DNA from: Diplosphaera chodatii
Lineage: Eukaryota > Chlorophyta > Trebouxiophyceae > Prasiolales > Stichococcaceae
Direction of reading: 5' to 3'
NCBI GenBank assembly: GCA_032358165.1
Contig: JAALGY010000042.1
Coordinates: forward strand, 992,001-1,056,000
DNA: 64,000 bases
A program made the translations under genes and the position numbers. The notes beneath the pieces were generated by a model. It made no database searches and had not been told where the DNA came from. It saw only the letters and a program-made list of their open reading frames with translations. Below, piece by piece: positions 1-12,241 of this stretch (positions within the stretch are counted from its first letter, which is position 1; the number at the start of each line of letters is the position of its first letter).

Positions 1-22
1 CAAATCCTATGGTGTTCTGCAG

Positions 23-3000
23 GTCAGGGATCTGCTGGCGCCGCAGCCCTGCTCCTCGGTGCTGATGGCGTACGGCATCTCAGCTGCCGGCAAGACGTTC
101 ACCATTGAGGTGCGCAAACAGCCGCACCTTGCGATCGGCCAGGGGGTGGCGAATGCCTGCAGGCAGGCTGCAGGTGGCGGCATGTTGCGCTCCCAAATAC
201 TGTCTCAAAGCCACACTGTTGACACTGCAGGGCACCAAGGCAGCGCCAGGCGTGCTTCCGCAGGCGTTGACGATGCTGTTCGCGGTGAGTGCAGATGCGT
301 CAACCGCGTGCCAGCACACCAGTTGCACAGGCATTGGCAAGCCGCAGATGTGGCAAGGTGCTGTGCAGCACAGTGTATGCTTGCCACACCTGGCTCAATG
401 CAGTGCATCCACCCTTACATGCTCCGTATGCAGGGGCTGCAGGACAGTTCTCAAGACCTTCACGTTGCCGTGAGCAACTACGAGGTGGGTGGCCGGTGCA
501 GAGTGTTAGCAATGTCAGTAGCCATGTAGTCAAGCAAAGCTGCAGGTCCCTGAGGATTGGTTGCAGCAGGGCAACATATCAGCATGCGCCATGATGGACA
601 GCAGCAGCACAGTGAGGGCATGATGCAAGATCAGCGCCTGGCAGGTCTACAACGAGGCGGTGTTCGACCTGCTGCGGGGGGAGCCGGCGCCGCTGGGGGG
701 CCGGCCGGCGCTGCGGCTCAGGGAGGACGCCCAGGGCCGCGTGTTCGTCGACGGCGCGCAGGAGGCACGTGTGATGCGGAACATCAAAGTCCTCTGCGCT
801 GACTGGATCGCAAACGGTGACAAGCAACCAGACAGCCTGGTCATGCATCGCAGTACAGGCGTGCTCGTATCCAGCCAGGGACATTCACGGCTGCACGTCC
901 ATGAGGTTTTGGGCACTGGCTTGACATCCGAGAAAACCATGCGCCTGCTCAGCCACCAGGGCCTCTAAACCACCGAGTCCTGGGTGCTGCAGGTGGCGGT
1001 GGGCAGCGCGGAGGAGGCGCTGGAGGCGCTGCGCCGTGGCAGCCGCGCGCGGCAGAAGGCCCGCACCGCCCTCAACAGCGCCTCCAGCCGCTCTCACTCC
1101 ATCTTCACCATCGTGGTGGACGCCCGGCAGGTGCCCCGCGCCCCCCGAGCTGCTCCCTGCATCTGCAGCGTCAGCTCATCAGTGACGACCACGGTCCCAC
1201 TCGCTGGTCACGAGCCGATTTGCTGAACACAGCTTCACATGCAAGGGCTTATGGTCTCAGATACGAGGGAGTAAGGGCAGGCAGGTGGAGAACGGAACTG
1301 TTGTGCAGGTTTGTGTGGGTGAAAGTGATAGAGGGGTGTGCACCCGCCACTGGGTGGTAGTTGAGGCGCATGACGCACACTGGCTGAACTGTCAAATGCA
1401 CGTCTCAGTGTGCGAGTGACTTGTACCGCAGGGCGGCGCGCTACGGCGGCTGTCCTTTGTGGACCTGGCGGGCTCCGAGCGCGCCAGACGCACCGGCAAC
1501 CACGGCGCCCGCCTCAAGTGCGGGACTCTGGCACCCTGAGGCAGTGAGCACGCCCTGCGCGACAGGCCGCTGACAGTCACCTGAGCCACCACAGCCATAG
1601 AACGGTCGCACCAATGATGCGGTCTGACAACCGGCCCTACTGCAGGGAGAGCGTGGCGATCAACGCGTCGCTGATGACGCTGGGGCGGTGCCTGGAGGCG
1701 CTGCGCTGGAACCAGCAGCACCCCGCCGCAGAGCAGCGCCTGGTGCCGTACCGGGAGGCGCGGGTGTGTGCAAGCCAGCCAGCTTAGTATTCCTGATGAC
1801 GATGATCATGTGTGGCACACCGTGTACAGCATGACATGCTGCACGCACAGCTACGAACACCCGCAGCGGCATCCTGCCTCTGGACGCTCGAAGTCATTGC
1901 TGACCGCCATGCAGCTGTTGAGGTATTGCCCACCCCCGCCGCAGGTGACGCACCTGTTCCGGGATGTGCTGCACGGCTGGGGCCGCGTGCTGCTGTCCGT
2001 CAACGTCAGCCCCTCCGCCTGTGACTACGACGAGACGTCTCACGTGCTGAAGGTAGGAGGAGAAGCTCTAGTCGCCTGCCAGCACAACCGTCACTGGCAG
2101 GAGAGCTGCCAATAAATCAGCGCAAGACACGGGTGATTGCGTGCGGCGACATGGAAGCATGCTGGTCACTGGGCCCTGACTCTCTATCCACAGACCAGCG
2201 TCCGTGAGACGGAGCTCCACCTGTGTTGCCCTTCAATGCAGTATGCGGCAATGGCGACCCAGATTGGGAACGCAGCGCGGCTGGAGGCACCCGGGCGGAG
2301 GGCCGGCACCCGGGCCACTAGCCCCGTGCTGGGCGCCAAGCGCGCCCGCACAGCAGTTTGCGATGAGCCGTCTGCTGTACAGCCCAGGTTCACAGAGCTT
2401 CAGCTGATGCAATCAACTGAAAACTGGGCGCAAAGCTGTGCACGTTGATTGATAGGACATCGTTGACTGCTGTGCATCAGAATGCTCCGCTGCTGCCATG
2501 AACAGCCGAGCACGCTGGCGTGAGGTGGGTGCAGGGAGGAGGGCGCTGCGGGTGCAGGTCGGGAAGACCTGGAGCAGCAGGTGGCAGAGTTGCAGCAGCG
2601 CTGCGACGCCCTGCAGGCAGAGGTGTGCAGTTCGACATCATGCTGCAGATGTGATCACCTCCGGCATGGCTACCTCCTGGGTCAACGTGTGTCATGCGAG
2701 ACGGCTGGGGCGAGTTGGCAAGCTGACAACCGTGACAATGGGCGCGCCTTTTGCGCTGCAGCTGGCACGGGCGGAGGCGGGGGCCGCCCTGTCGGAGTCG
2801 GATGTGCGCGATGAGGTGGCGTCCGAGATGCGGGAGCTGCTGTGCCAGATGGAGGCCAACTACAAGGCGCGGGGAGATGTCTCGCATGTCAAGCTGTATA
2901 TCTGGCTGGAAGTCCTCAGACCGCTTGAGCACTCGACAGCAGGAGCTGCTAGAAGAGGTTGGTACAGGCAGAGCGAGTCGTCAGGTAGTCAAACTCAAGC

Positions 3001-6000
3001 CTGGCTCGCACCCCGTCAGCAGGAGCGGCTGTTGGCGGAGCTGCGGAAGGTGCAGCAGAAGGACGGCGGCAGCAGCGGCAGCCGCTGCGCTGAGCAGCAC
3101 ACACCTGATGCGGCAGGAGCAGGCTGTGACCAGGTGACAGTGTACACTAGACGCACAACACATTTCATGGACTGGCAATGAGCGCCTTGTGTGGCTGGCG
3201 TCTGTCAGCAGTGTGGTCCAGGCTTTGATGACGAACTGCAGTCGACACCCAGCTGCAGCACCTGCTGAATAGTCAACCATGTCTGCAGCATGCTGCGGCG
3301 GTCGACGAATTGCGCAACCGCCTGGCGGAGGCCTCAGCAGCGACCGCATCAGCTGAGCAGCGTGCTGCCATGGCAGAGGCAGCAGCCGATGATCTCCGGC
3401 AGCAGCTGCAGGCCGCTGAGGGCCGTGCGCATGACTGGGAGCAGCAAGCCATGGCGCTGCAGTCCCAGGTGCCTCCTGGCTGCCCATACCTGCAACATTT
3501 CTGCCCTTGCCGCTTCATGAAGTGGTGTTGGGAACAAACGAAAGTGTGATTGGCTCACGTCATATGGTTGATGTGAGACATCGGCACAGGTCCAGACGCT
3601 GACGGTGGAGCGTGATGAGCTGGCGGCAGCGCAGGCGGCGCTGGAACAGGGCATCCAGGGCGACCTGCTGCAGCAGCAGGTGCCATCCTCGGACAAAGTC
3701 GAACGCACAGTGATCGTCGACCGAAAGGACGTGGCAGCCCAGCATGTCAGTGGCAGGGAGCATCCAGCCTGCGAGTAGGAGGAGGTCATCGCATGTGCTG
3801 TGCTGAGGTGCCCCTGCTAAACCCTGACAGGCAAACAGCAGCATGGAGCGGGAGATGCTGGAGCAGCAGCTGGCGGCGGCGCAGGCAGAGGTGAATATGC
3901 TACGGGGCCGCCTGGGCGCCGCCACCGCGCAGCTGTGCGCCGCGGCCACCCCCTCCAACCCCGCGCTGCTGGCTGTGCTCAGGGTACGCATTTACTGTAG
4001 CCAGTCTCCCATGTGCAGCAACAGTGCTGGCCCTGCGCAGCTGTGTACCTACGTCATGCCGTTCAACTTCCCATGTGGCAGTGCTCAGAGTGAAGTAGAC
4101 TAGATTGAAGTAGAGCAGAAAGCAGTACAGTCACGCAAGCGATCCGGTGTGGGCAGGCGGCGGTGGGGGCGGACGCCGGGTTGGGGGGCCAGCGGCGGGG
4201 CACGCCGCACGAAGTCGCGCTGGCGCGCGTGCGCGGTGGCGCCGCCGCACCGATGTCGGACACAGCACCGGGGCAGGTGCGCGCTGCTGCCAGCCGGACA
4301 CGTTTGCTGCAGGCCGTGCACATGCACCTGCTGAGGGGTGACCCTGCTAGCGGCTGTCAAACTCAATACAGTTGGCAGAATGCCAGAGACCCTCGTCCAA
4401 TCGCCCTGTATGCCACTGCAGAGCCGCCTGGCGTCCGCGGACAAGTCGGCGCTGTGCGGGCAGATGCTGTTCCAGCGCACCACGCCCTCGAGCGCGCAGC
4501 AGTCCCCGCCGTTCGCCTCGCCGCCCAGCGGCGATGGCGGCAAAACTGCGGATGACCACCATCCAGTCATCGGCAGCGGCGGCAGCATCGGAGTCGGCCA
4601 TGAGCAGGCTGCAGCTGGTGGCAGTGGCGGCACTGACAGAGGCGGCAGTGGGGTGAGGCACAGCGGCGGCGATGTGTCACCACCAGCTCAACAGCCATTG
4701 GAGGCGCCAGGAGCATCTCCTGATGCGCTTGAAGCAGAGCCCTCACCGCAGGCGGTGCTGCAGTCGCAGGCGTCAGCGCAGGCATCTGCGGACCGGGTCC
4801 GCAGCTCCGAGCAGCTGCACAGCAGCCCTGTGGAGCGGCAGTTGCCTGTGCGGGCCAGGCCACCGTCAGGCAATGCAACGCCCGCAGATGTGCCTGACTG
4901 GGTGGCTGGGCAAGCGCTGCCAGATTGCCAACGGCAGCGGCAGCAGCAGCCAGACGCAGGGCAGCAGCAGCAGGAGGACCATCAGCAGCAGCAGCAGCAG
5001 CAGCAGCAGACTGCAGCTGCAGACCAGCCTGAGGCAGCTGCCAAGGTGTGCAGATTGCTTGGCGTCACAACAAGTGGGGTACATAATGCAGCCTACTCAG
5101 CCATCAACGGCACCGTGTGGACCAGAAGATGATGTGGACCGACATAAGCAGTAGGCCAGGTTGCATGTGTGTACTTTGGACAATGGCTGTGTTGCTGCCT
5201 GCAGGCTGTGCGGAGGCAACAGCAGGGAAGGAAGCCTCGGCAAAAAGGCAGACACGCCAAGGGCAAGGCCAAGGGCAGGCCGCCGGGGGCGCCGGCCAGT
5301 GGCGCTGTCTCGGGCGCCGCTGCATGCGACCAGCCGACAGAGGCGGCAGTGCCGCAGCCTGCGCCTCCAGCAGGGTGTGCACCTGCCCAGCCGCTTCAGC
5401 AGCCCCTCGTGACGCAGCAGCAGGACCTGTTGGCAGGCTTAGCCCTGCCCAAACAGCAGCAGGAGCACTCGCAAGCCGCCCCGCCACCCGCGGACAAGCG
5501 CCAGAGGCGCTCCACACGGGCAGAAGTGCAGTCAGATGAGTTTTCACAAGCTGCAGAGGCTGCGCCACAGCTCGCACCAGTGCCTGAGGAGGCATGTGTG
5601 GCGGCATCCCAGCCGCCAGCACAGGGCGAGCTGGATCCTGCCACTCGACCCAGCCAAGACACAGTCGCCTCACAGCCTGACGTTCAGCTGCAGCCACAAT
5701 CGATGCGGAAGCGCAGCAAGCTCTCTGCACGCGGGCCTGCAAGCGTCCGCAGCACTTCGCCTGTGGAGCAGACAGATGTGGTGACAGCAGCTGTGCAGGA
5801 GGGTGCAGCTGCAGCTCCAGCGATGTCGGCAGCGCACCCGCAAGCGGTGCCATCACATTGCGCTGCTGACGAGCGGGAGAACAGGCCGCCACAGGGTGCC
5901 TCCCCTCCGCCCCCCAAGGCGGCTGCCAGGTGCAACTTGGCTGTGTCAACGCCGTCTGTGGCTCTCGCCTCGGGAACATCAGCACGTGCATGTATTGGAG

Positions 6001-6273
6001 CCCTGATGTACATGTCCCTCGATCACGCAGCCGCAGGCATGCCTGCTATGCATCCGCTGTAGGGGACGAAAACGCAAGTTGCTGCCGTCTACACCAGCTC
6101 TGCTGGGTCGGCTGGCCAAGCTCGACGGCGATGGCATCCCAGAAGAGTGTGCAGCCGCAAGTGATGGCGCAGCTCAGGGCAAAGGCAGTCGCGGCGCTTT
6201 GGTGCAGCTGCGCAATGCTACCGGCATGCGGCCAGTCAGGCAGCGCCGCAGGACGCAGTTCTTTGGGTACTGA
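23..6273 (+). CDS. Kinesin-6 family motor protein (MKLP/KIF20-like), 5' partial
   Basis: Plus-end microtubule motor; family members act on the central spindle and in cytokinesis. The gene enters the window within its motor domain. Motor exons join in phase: 23-109, 231-284, 434-484, 645-764 (GC donor), 993-1130, 1432-1517, 1646-1763, 1945-2052 and 2242 onward. They carry an intact P-loop (AYGISAAGKTFTI), switch I (NSASSRSHSIF), switch II (FVDLAGSER), the alpha-4 segment (INASLMTLGRCLEAL), VPYREARVTHLF and VNVSPSACDYDET. The last two match kinesin-6 much better than other kinesins. After the basic stretch GAKRARTA come coiled-coil exons (about 2558-2622, 2760-2878, 3022-3060, 3260-3468, 3593-3680, 3843-3980). 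A low-complexity tail follows (4400-6062) with a CAG/Gln tract and basic patches, ending in RKRKLLPSTPALLGRLAKL and a stop at 6271-6273. Exon joins around 4150-4400 are uncertain. Confidence 0.87.
4979..5010 (+). repeat. CAG trinucleotide tract coding poly-Gln
   Basis: An almost pure CAG run in the kinesin tail codes about ten glutamines. It is flanked by further Gln-rich codons, so the exon is a likely site of length variation. Confidence 0.85.
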
Positions 6274-6832
6274 ACCTCTGATGTTGCTGACTGTCTGCCT
6301 TGTGTAGCCCAGACGCGTACGTAGCCCGATTACGTGTGGGTGTAGCACTGTACCAGCAGTGGCTATGATCCGCCTACTGGTCTGGTTTTGCACATACCAT
6401 ACACCATCCAAGAAGCAGTGTATAGAACACCATCTATGGATGCGCCCTGATTGTGCTGCTGACTGCTCACAAGTGCGCTCAAGGGGTGCAGTCAACTCAC
6501 GGTAAGTAGGCCATCACAACGATTTCAATGACATCAACGTGTACCTAAGGAGCATAGGTGTGCCCGATGTGTTACTTTCATCGCTAGATCATCAGATCCT
6601 AAGATCCCCGAAATCTAGTGTCATGTACCGTGAGCATCCAACAACAGGAATCGGGCCACACCCGCGCACGAAGTTGCTTTTGGTGGGCCGGATCTCGAGC
6701 TCAGCCGCGCGGGTATATCAAGTGCTGCTCGCTTTTGTGCAAACCAGCCAGTGAGTGTGGTTACGCTACGCGGTTTTGACGCCAGGCCTGTCCGTTGCCC
6801 GCCAGTTCGGATCGTCAACGCATCAAAGCGCC
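6274..6832. other. Intergenic, kinesin-6 to S1
   Basis: No reading frame here matches anything I know and no RNA gene is visible. It should hold the 3' UTR of the kinesin gene and the promoter and 5' UTR of the intronless secreted gene. Confidence 0.5.
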
Positions 6833-8014
6833 ATGAAACGTGACGCTGGCATGTGCACGGCTCTTGTGTGCTGTGAAATGCTGCTCATCGCTGCTGCATG
6901 CTCTGCTGCGGCAGCAGTCACGCATGGCGACCTTATGCTGTCATCCGGGTTTGGACAGGCATTCCATGTTCAGGTGCACAGCCCGAGTGGCAAGCTGAAA
7001 GCATCCATGCGGCTCAAAAGTTGCGCCAATGTATGGGGGCGCGCCGTTTCCCAAGACGGCAGGTATGCCATCATCGGGTGCGAGTCCAATGCTCAAGCGG
7101 GGTCAACAACACAACCTCAAAAGAAAGTCGTCTTTATACAATTGAAGGGAGCATCGCCCAAGATCCTTGGCATCAAGACGCTTGGCATGCAAGGCTTCTT
7201 CGACCCTGCGACTGGCAAGAGCTGCGGCCCTTTTATTCGCAACTCGATTGCCCTCAAAAGCCGGGTCTTACCGGGAGGCGCAGGTGCAGCTCTGGACATC
7301 TACATCAGCGTCTCCTGTCCCTTATCTAGAACGCCGTACCTTGGCTGCAGATATCTGAGCATAATTGCAATCACGTCTGCCGTCCAGCAATGGTCGATCA
7401 CCCACAAAAGTTTCCGTGCTCTTAGCCCCATCATGGTTGGTGAGCGTGCTGCTTTTGTTGACAATGCAGTCAAGTGTGCCACTCATGACGGTTTTGAAGG
7501 AGGGTCCATGGTGGTGACTGCAGACGGCAAAGTATACGCAACGTTTGCGTTCAATACCGGCTCAGCATTTTTCCATGATACCATTGGTATTTACGAGGTG
7601 CGGCGTCACCCCCGACTTGGGACACGGCTGGTGCCAACGTCAAAGTTCAAGATGGACTCTGTAGAGATTTTTGGCTTCATGCCAAGCGGGCCGGCCACTG
7701 GTTGTGGATTTGCTGCACCCCGTGCTCCGGTTGGCTTTAGAACATCCAAGCTTGCTGCGTATGCGAAGGGTCGGGCACCATATGTTGGCGGGATTCGCAC
7801 AGGAGATGACATAAGATCAAGTTATAAAAGTTGTAGCTGCAGGGGAGCTACAACATATGCAACCGTAGGCACAACTGTAGATTTCGAAACCGGAGCTGAA
7901 GCAACCTTCAACCGCATCCTCAAGGTGTCTATAGGGGAATTGCGGAAGGGTGCAACTGGCCGCATTGTCTTCAACACACCGTCATCCGTGCCGAACATCT
8001 CGATCGTTCCATGA
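6833..8014 (+). CDS. S1: secreted family protein, intronless member (393 aa)
   Basis: I do not recognise the family. One uninterrupted frame encodes a signal peptide (MKRDAGMCTALVCCEMLLIA, then an Ala-rich cleavage region) followed by THGDLMLSS, the mark shared by all members here. The mature part contains VWGRAVSQDGRYAIIG, KVVFIQLKGASPK, LKSRVLPGGAGA, SMVVTADGKVYATFAF, GIYEVRRHP, YAKGRAPYVGGI and RKGATGRIVFNTP, and ends at SIVP. The repeated DGxxYA motifs hint at beta-propeller-like blades, which is an inference. S2, S3 and S4 carry the same blocks on 11 exons with conserved phases. This copy has all blocks fused, so it is probably a retrocopy that stayed intact. The start is the first ATG before the signal peptide. 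Confidence 0.85.
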   Translation: MKRDAGMCTALVCCEMLLIAAACSAAAAVTHGDLMLSSGFGQAFHVQVHSPSGKLKASMRLKSCANVWGRAVSQDGRYAIIGCESNAQAGSTTQPQKKVVFIQLKGASPKILGIKTLGMQGFFDPATGKSCGPFIRNSIALKSRVLPGGAGAALDIYISVSCPLSRTPYLGCRYLSIIAITSAVQQWSITHKSFRALSPIMVGERAAFVDNAVKCATHDGFEGGSMVVTADGKVYATFAFNTGSAFFHDTIGIYEVRRHPRLGTRLVPTSKFKMDSVEIFGFMPSGPATGCGFAAPRAPVGFRTSKLAAYAKGRAPYVGGIRTGDDIRSSYKSCSCRGATTYATVGTTVDFETGAEATFNRILKVSIGELRKGATGRIVFNTPSSVPNISIVP

Positions 8015-8789
8015 TGATATAAAGCTAGTCCAAGATGCAGTCATGTAGCAACAAAGGAACAAGATCCAAGCAAATGAACAGATGGCAAAAACAGCAGACG
8101 GAAGATTTGCGTTGTTCAACTTGTGGACTTGCATCTGAGTCGTAGATGAAGTTGATATCATGATGTGGGTACGTACATCATGCTCCATGCAGGATTGGCG
8201 CCAGCCCGCCCTTGCACACCCTTTGCCCTTGCTTGTCCCCGTCATTTGAATGTCGGTACTTTGACAAGAATGCAATTCTGCACTAGACGGTGTCCGTTAG
8301 AGACCGATAGCATGCGTGCAGATTGAGCCCATGTCAACAAGTCGAAGCCATGTCAACAAGTTTGGGAGCTTTCGGCGACGCCTGATAACCGGCGCCCTAC
8401 TACCTGGCCTTGTACCTTGTCATGCGGTTGCATGCCATCTCTAGTTTTGGGTGACTACCCATGACGTGGTTTTAATGAACCGTGCATGTGAGATGGGTCC
8501 CTACTTGCTATGTGGTGTAGTGCGAAAAAGATGGCGACATCCATATGACATGCTGAAATGGCATGTCATGTGATGTCCAATAGACAACACTGTGCAATGA
8601 CACTTCTGGTCATTCTGGTTGTGCGTTGTCATGCGACAGATTTGGGGTTTGCATGGCTAACACGTGGCTCCGCCACTTTATCTTGATCCTGGTCAATGAT
8701 GATGCCACCTGTGTGATCGCCAGAAGCTTCGCTCCGTTCTTTACAACAATCTACACCGTTGCATACTCTGCTGTGCTGCAAAAGTCTCC
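8015..8789. other. Intergenic, S1 to LINE
   Basis: No gene is supported here. Short near-repeats occur, for example two copies of catgtcaacaagt near 8332-8365. No poly(A) tail or target duplication that would prove retroposition of S1 can be seen. The 5' part of the LINE may lie here, too decayed to read. Confidence 0.45.
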
Positions 8790-10558
8790 ATGGTTGTCTC
8801 CAACGAAGGTGCCAATGCTCCTGACTGTCTTCACATGCAGCAGCTTGTATTACAACAACACCCCTTCCCCTTCCCCATGTCGCTCATCCACCTCACGGCC
8901 AGCGGCTGTAGCTTAAGCTCCGTAGGTGCAAATACGATCATCAAACTCCCTGGGGGCCACACCAACACGATCCCAGTCAACATGGGTACCATACAAGGAG
9001 ACACGCTCTCACCGTTGCTCTTCCTCATTGCACTCGACCCGCTGCTGCGGTGGCTGTAGCAAGGCGGACGTGGCTACCGATGCGGCAGCTCACCCGCAGG
9101 GGACCCGCACACCTGCGCGGCAATCGCATACGCATACGATTTGAACGTGCTGACGGATGACGTAGAGGAAGTGAAAACTCAGATCAAGAAGATTGAGCTC
9201 TTCAGCCGATGGTCCAGCTTGCGGCTAAGCCCGCAGAAATGCGAACTCACCGGCATCCTGCACAGAATTGGTAACATTATGAGCAAAAAGCCCACCAAAG
9301 GCACGACGTCAGCAAACTGGGAGATCTTGCGGCCTATCCTACGACATTGTTCTCATCCACGACCACCACATTCTGCTGAAGCGGCCCGACGAGCCCAGCA
9401 AGTACACTAGGAGTGCTGCTCACAATGACACAATCATGGGATGAGCAAGTGACAACGATTACTAAAAAGTTGGACAAGGAATATGATCAGCTCAACGCAG
9501 ACTATAAGCGAACGATCGAAGAAGGCAGCATACTTGCTGCGGCCAAGTACGCCACAGACGTTATGCAACTCAGCGCAGGGCAATTGGACCAGCTTGAGAG
9601 CGCCCGAGCGCTGGGCATCAAAAAGCTGCTAAAACTACCACAGGGTACAGCCTCACAGTTCTGCCGCCTGCCCTGCCACAAAGGCGGCGTCAGGTTCAAG
9701 CAACTCTCGCCTATCCTCAGTCAAATGGCGGCCGAGGCCCTGGTGCAGGATCTCACTAATCCAGGCCCGATAGGCCACCTCTCAAGGCATATCCTCTCAT
9801 ACCAAATGCGCAATAAGGGGCTTGCCTCGTTGAGAGAGGCCACCGCCGGCTGCTTCACGGGGCAACGCGGCCGCCATGCCCTCAGCTTGTACCAGGCTGT
9901 CTGCGCCAGAAAGAACGGGCTCATCATCGATTGGAGAGGGAACGCCAACACCATTCTCATAGGAGAGGACCTATATGACACGGTAAACACCGCGAATGGG
10001 CTCCTAAGACGGGGCGAAAGCGCGGCCTCACTGGACGATCGCATACTCAAGCCCCTATGGTTGATCAATATCAGATTCCTACGGCAGTTGCATAGCGACG
10101 TCATCGCTCACTACCACCTCGTGAAACTATCAGAATTTGAAAGTCAATACCCAGGGGCTAGTGATGCTGCCAAGATGTCGTACATGAGGGTTGGCAACTT
10201 CTTGTGCGCACCTCCTGGCAAAGTGGACTTGGAGAATGTCTCCCTAGAGGACCTTCCGCAACACCTCCGAAGGCTCCCGGACTTGCTGGCAAACAGCGTG
10301 CTTGTCGGAGACAGCACTGCAGGCCCTGATCAACCGCTAGAGGCGCCGGAAGCAGCTGAGACTATAGCGTCCAAGGCAGAGCAGCGACGACAGCAAAGTC
10401 TGCACTTTGCCAGCCAAATGTTGCGCCCACACAGGGTGACGAGATGCATGTTGAGGCCCCAAAGGCGAGAGACACATCACCTTCGAACGGCTGCCCACAG
10501 ACAATGGCTCAAGGAAAGACCTCTTGACGCTGTGTGCCTGCGAGTTCATGACCACTGA
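8790..10558 (+). pseudogene. Non-LTR retrotransposon (LINE) reverse transcriptase remnant
   Basis: The palm block MGTIQGDTLSPLLFLIALDP (about 8980-9050) is typical of LINE reverse transcriptases. The catalytic YADD box follows as YAYD (9129-9140), with the first Asp lost, in the context AYAYDLNVLTDD. After it come FSRWSSLRLSPQKCELTGI, then KY and, in another frame, LGVLLTMTQSW: the usual KYLGV motif broken by one extra base near 9405. The 9413-10558 frame runs on through the thumb and connection region (LDKEYDQLNADYKRTIEEGS onward). No endonuclease domain is readable. The element is inactive: catalytic Asp lost, frame broken and 5' end missing. The mariner element starts 34 bp after the stop. 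Confidence 0.85.
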
Positions 10559-10592
10559 GGACCCAACATCAGTGACATTTGATGACTCAATA

Positions 10593-10639
10593 TTGCTAGT
10601 TTCAGGTTCATTTGTACAGTCCGAAAACGTCCAATCGGG
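10593..10639 (+). repeat. Left terminal inverted repeat (47 bp)
   Basis: It begins ttgctagtttcaggttca and ends ccaatcggg. It matches the reverse complement of 14805-14851 with a single T/C mismatch. Just inside lies the subterminal motif gtccgaacgtcc (10652-10663). Confidence 0.92.
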
Positions 10640-10806
10640 ACGTTGAAGAGAGTCCGAACGTCCATGACGTTCAGAGAGTTGCACTGGTAGTCCCGCTCTG
10701 CCACGAGGGCGCCAGCAGCGCCAGCGGCCGGTCATTCCGTGTCGCTGCAGCCCCTTTCTGTCTGTTAGAGCGGTGCGCAAGCCCTGCGAGGCGATGTGGC
10801 GCCGGC

Positions 10807-11779
10807 ATGCCTCCGCCTTATTCTCGCGATCTGTGTGAGAAGGTCATCATCAAACACTTTCGTGACGGTGACAGCAAGGCAACGATTGCAGCACACCTAG
10901 TGGTTCACAGGCACACTGTGCGCCGCATCATCAAGCGCTGGGAGGCAGGCGAGGACATCTGCATGCGCAGGGAGCGGGGCTGGTACAGCAGCAGGGCATT
11001 TGACACCAGAACATTTGCTGTGCTGCTGAACATTCTGGCCGCCGACGAGCAGCTGTACCTAGATGAGATACGTGATGAGCTGCTGGTGCGCACGGGGCGC
11101 GACATGTCGCTGGCAGCAGTGTGCCGCGGGTTGAAGGAGGCCGGCTTCACTTGCAAGAAGATGCATCGTCGGGCGTACAAGGCCTGCCTGCTGAAGCAGG
11201 CGGCGTACCTGGCGCGCGTGGCCACGGGATTCCGCAGGCACATGCTGGTATTCATCGACGAGTCGTCCGTGGATAGCCGAACCCCAGAACGCCGCTGCGG
11301 CTGGGCGCGCAAGGGCCGCCGCACCGCAGGCACGGCGCTGTTTGTGCGCGGGCGGCGGTTCACCATCATTGGCGCAATTTCCCTGGGCCGGCCTGCTCGA
11401 CTTCATGATCATCGAGGGCGCCGCGGGCGCCGAGGACATCCTCAACTTCGCGCACCACTGCCTGCGCAAGCACATGGGGCCATACCCTGGGCGCCACAGC
11501 GCCCTGGTCGCGGACAACGCCCGCGTCCACCACAGCGACGAGTTTGTCGGCTCGCTGGAGGCCGTGGGCGCCATCCCGCTGTTCCTGCCCCCATACTCGC
11601 CGGAGCTGAACCCGATCGAGATGGTGTGGGGCAAGACGAAGGATTGGCTGAAGCGGCACAGGGACGAGGTGTCAGCAATGGAACCTCACCGGGCAATAGA
11701 CAAGGCACTGAGGTCGGTGCGCAGGCGGGACTGCAGGAGGTTCATGCGACACTCTGCCAAGGAGTACTGCCGGCGCTGA
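10807..11779 (+). pseudogene. Tc1/mariner-IS630 superfamily transposase (DD34E), one frameshift
   Basis: DDE transposase that would cut and paste the surrounding element. The N-terminus has a helix-turn-helix (KATIAAHLVVHRHTVRRIIK). The catalytic triad is visible as FIDESSVD, VADNARVHH and PPYSPELNPIEMVW, with 34 residues between the second Asp and the Glu. The frame from 10807 gives GAISLG near 11380, then goes out of frame. The continuation LLDFMIIEGAAGAEDIL lies in the next frame to the stop at 11777-11779. One surplus base in the run gggccggcc (about 11384-11393) explains this: the span is 973 bases, one more than a multiple of three. Restored length would be about 323 aa, normal for the family. 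There are no introns. Confidence 0.9.
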
Positions 11780-12241
11780 GAAGTTTACAACTGGTTCGCA
11801 GTCGTGTGACGATCCTGTACAACAAGCTGGTTGCTGGTTGAATGTTGGCAGGAGAACTTGAGAGCCGAGGAAACAGGCTTGCTGGGGCTGCGCTGATTAC
11901 CTCTTCTTGCAAGTGCAGCCTGCACAGCAAGGTGTCATGCACCCTGCGACGCGACAGTGCAGCTGCCCTGCGGTCGTGATACAAAGTATACACATCTGCT
12001 CATGAACCTAGCAAAGCTCTACACCGACACTCCCCTCCTGACCAGCGGTAAACACAAGCAAGCTGCATGGACATGCACACCTCCTAGCTAGGTACTGATA
12101 CATCGAGATTCCAGCACTGTTTGACACGGGTCAGTCACATTGCTGTAGAAGTTAAGGTCCTGCAGTTCAGCTTATCTATAGACGATTGCTAGTCTGCTTG
12201 TATGGGCACCCTGAACACTGCTTTGATACCACGCATCTTCA
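11780..12241. other. Transposon interior, no gene seen
   Basis: This gap separates the convergent stops of the two transposon genes. It is less GC-rich than the genes and shows no reading frame of note. It should hold both 3' UTRs. Confidence 0.5.

Noticed and set aside
5104..5991. Long minus-strand open frame (295 codons)
   Set aside because: It is the antisense shadow of the GC-rich kinesin tail, which continues in frame to a sensible C-terminus on the plus strand.
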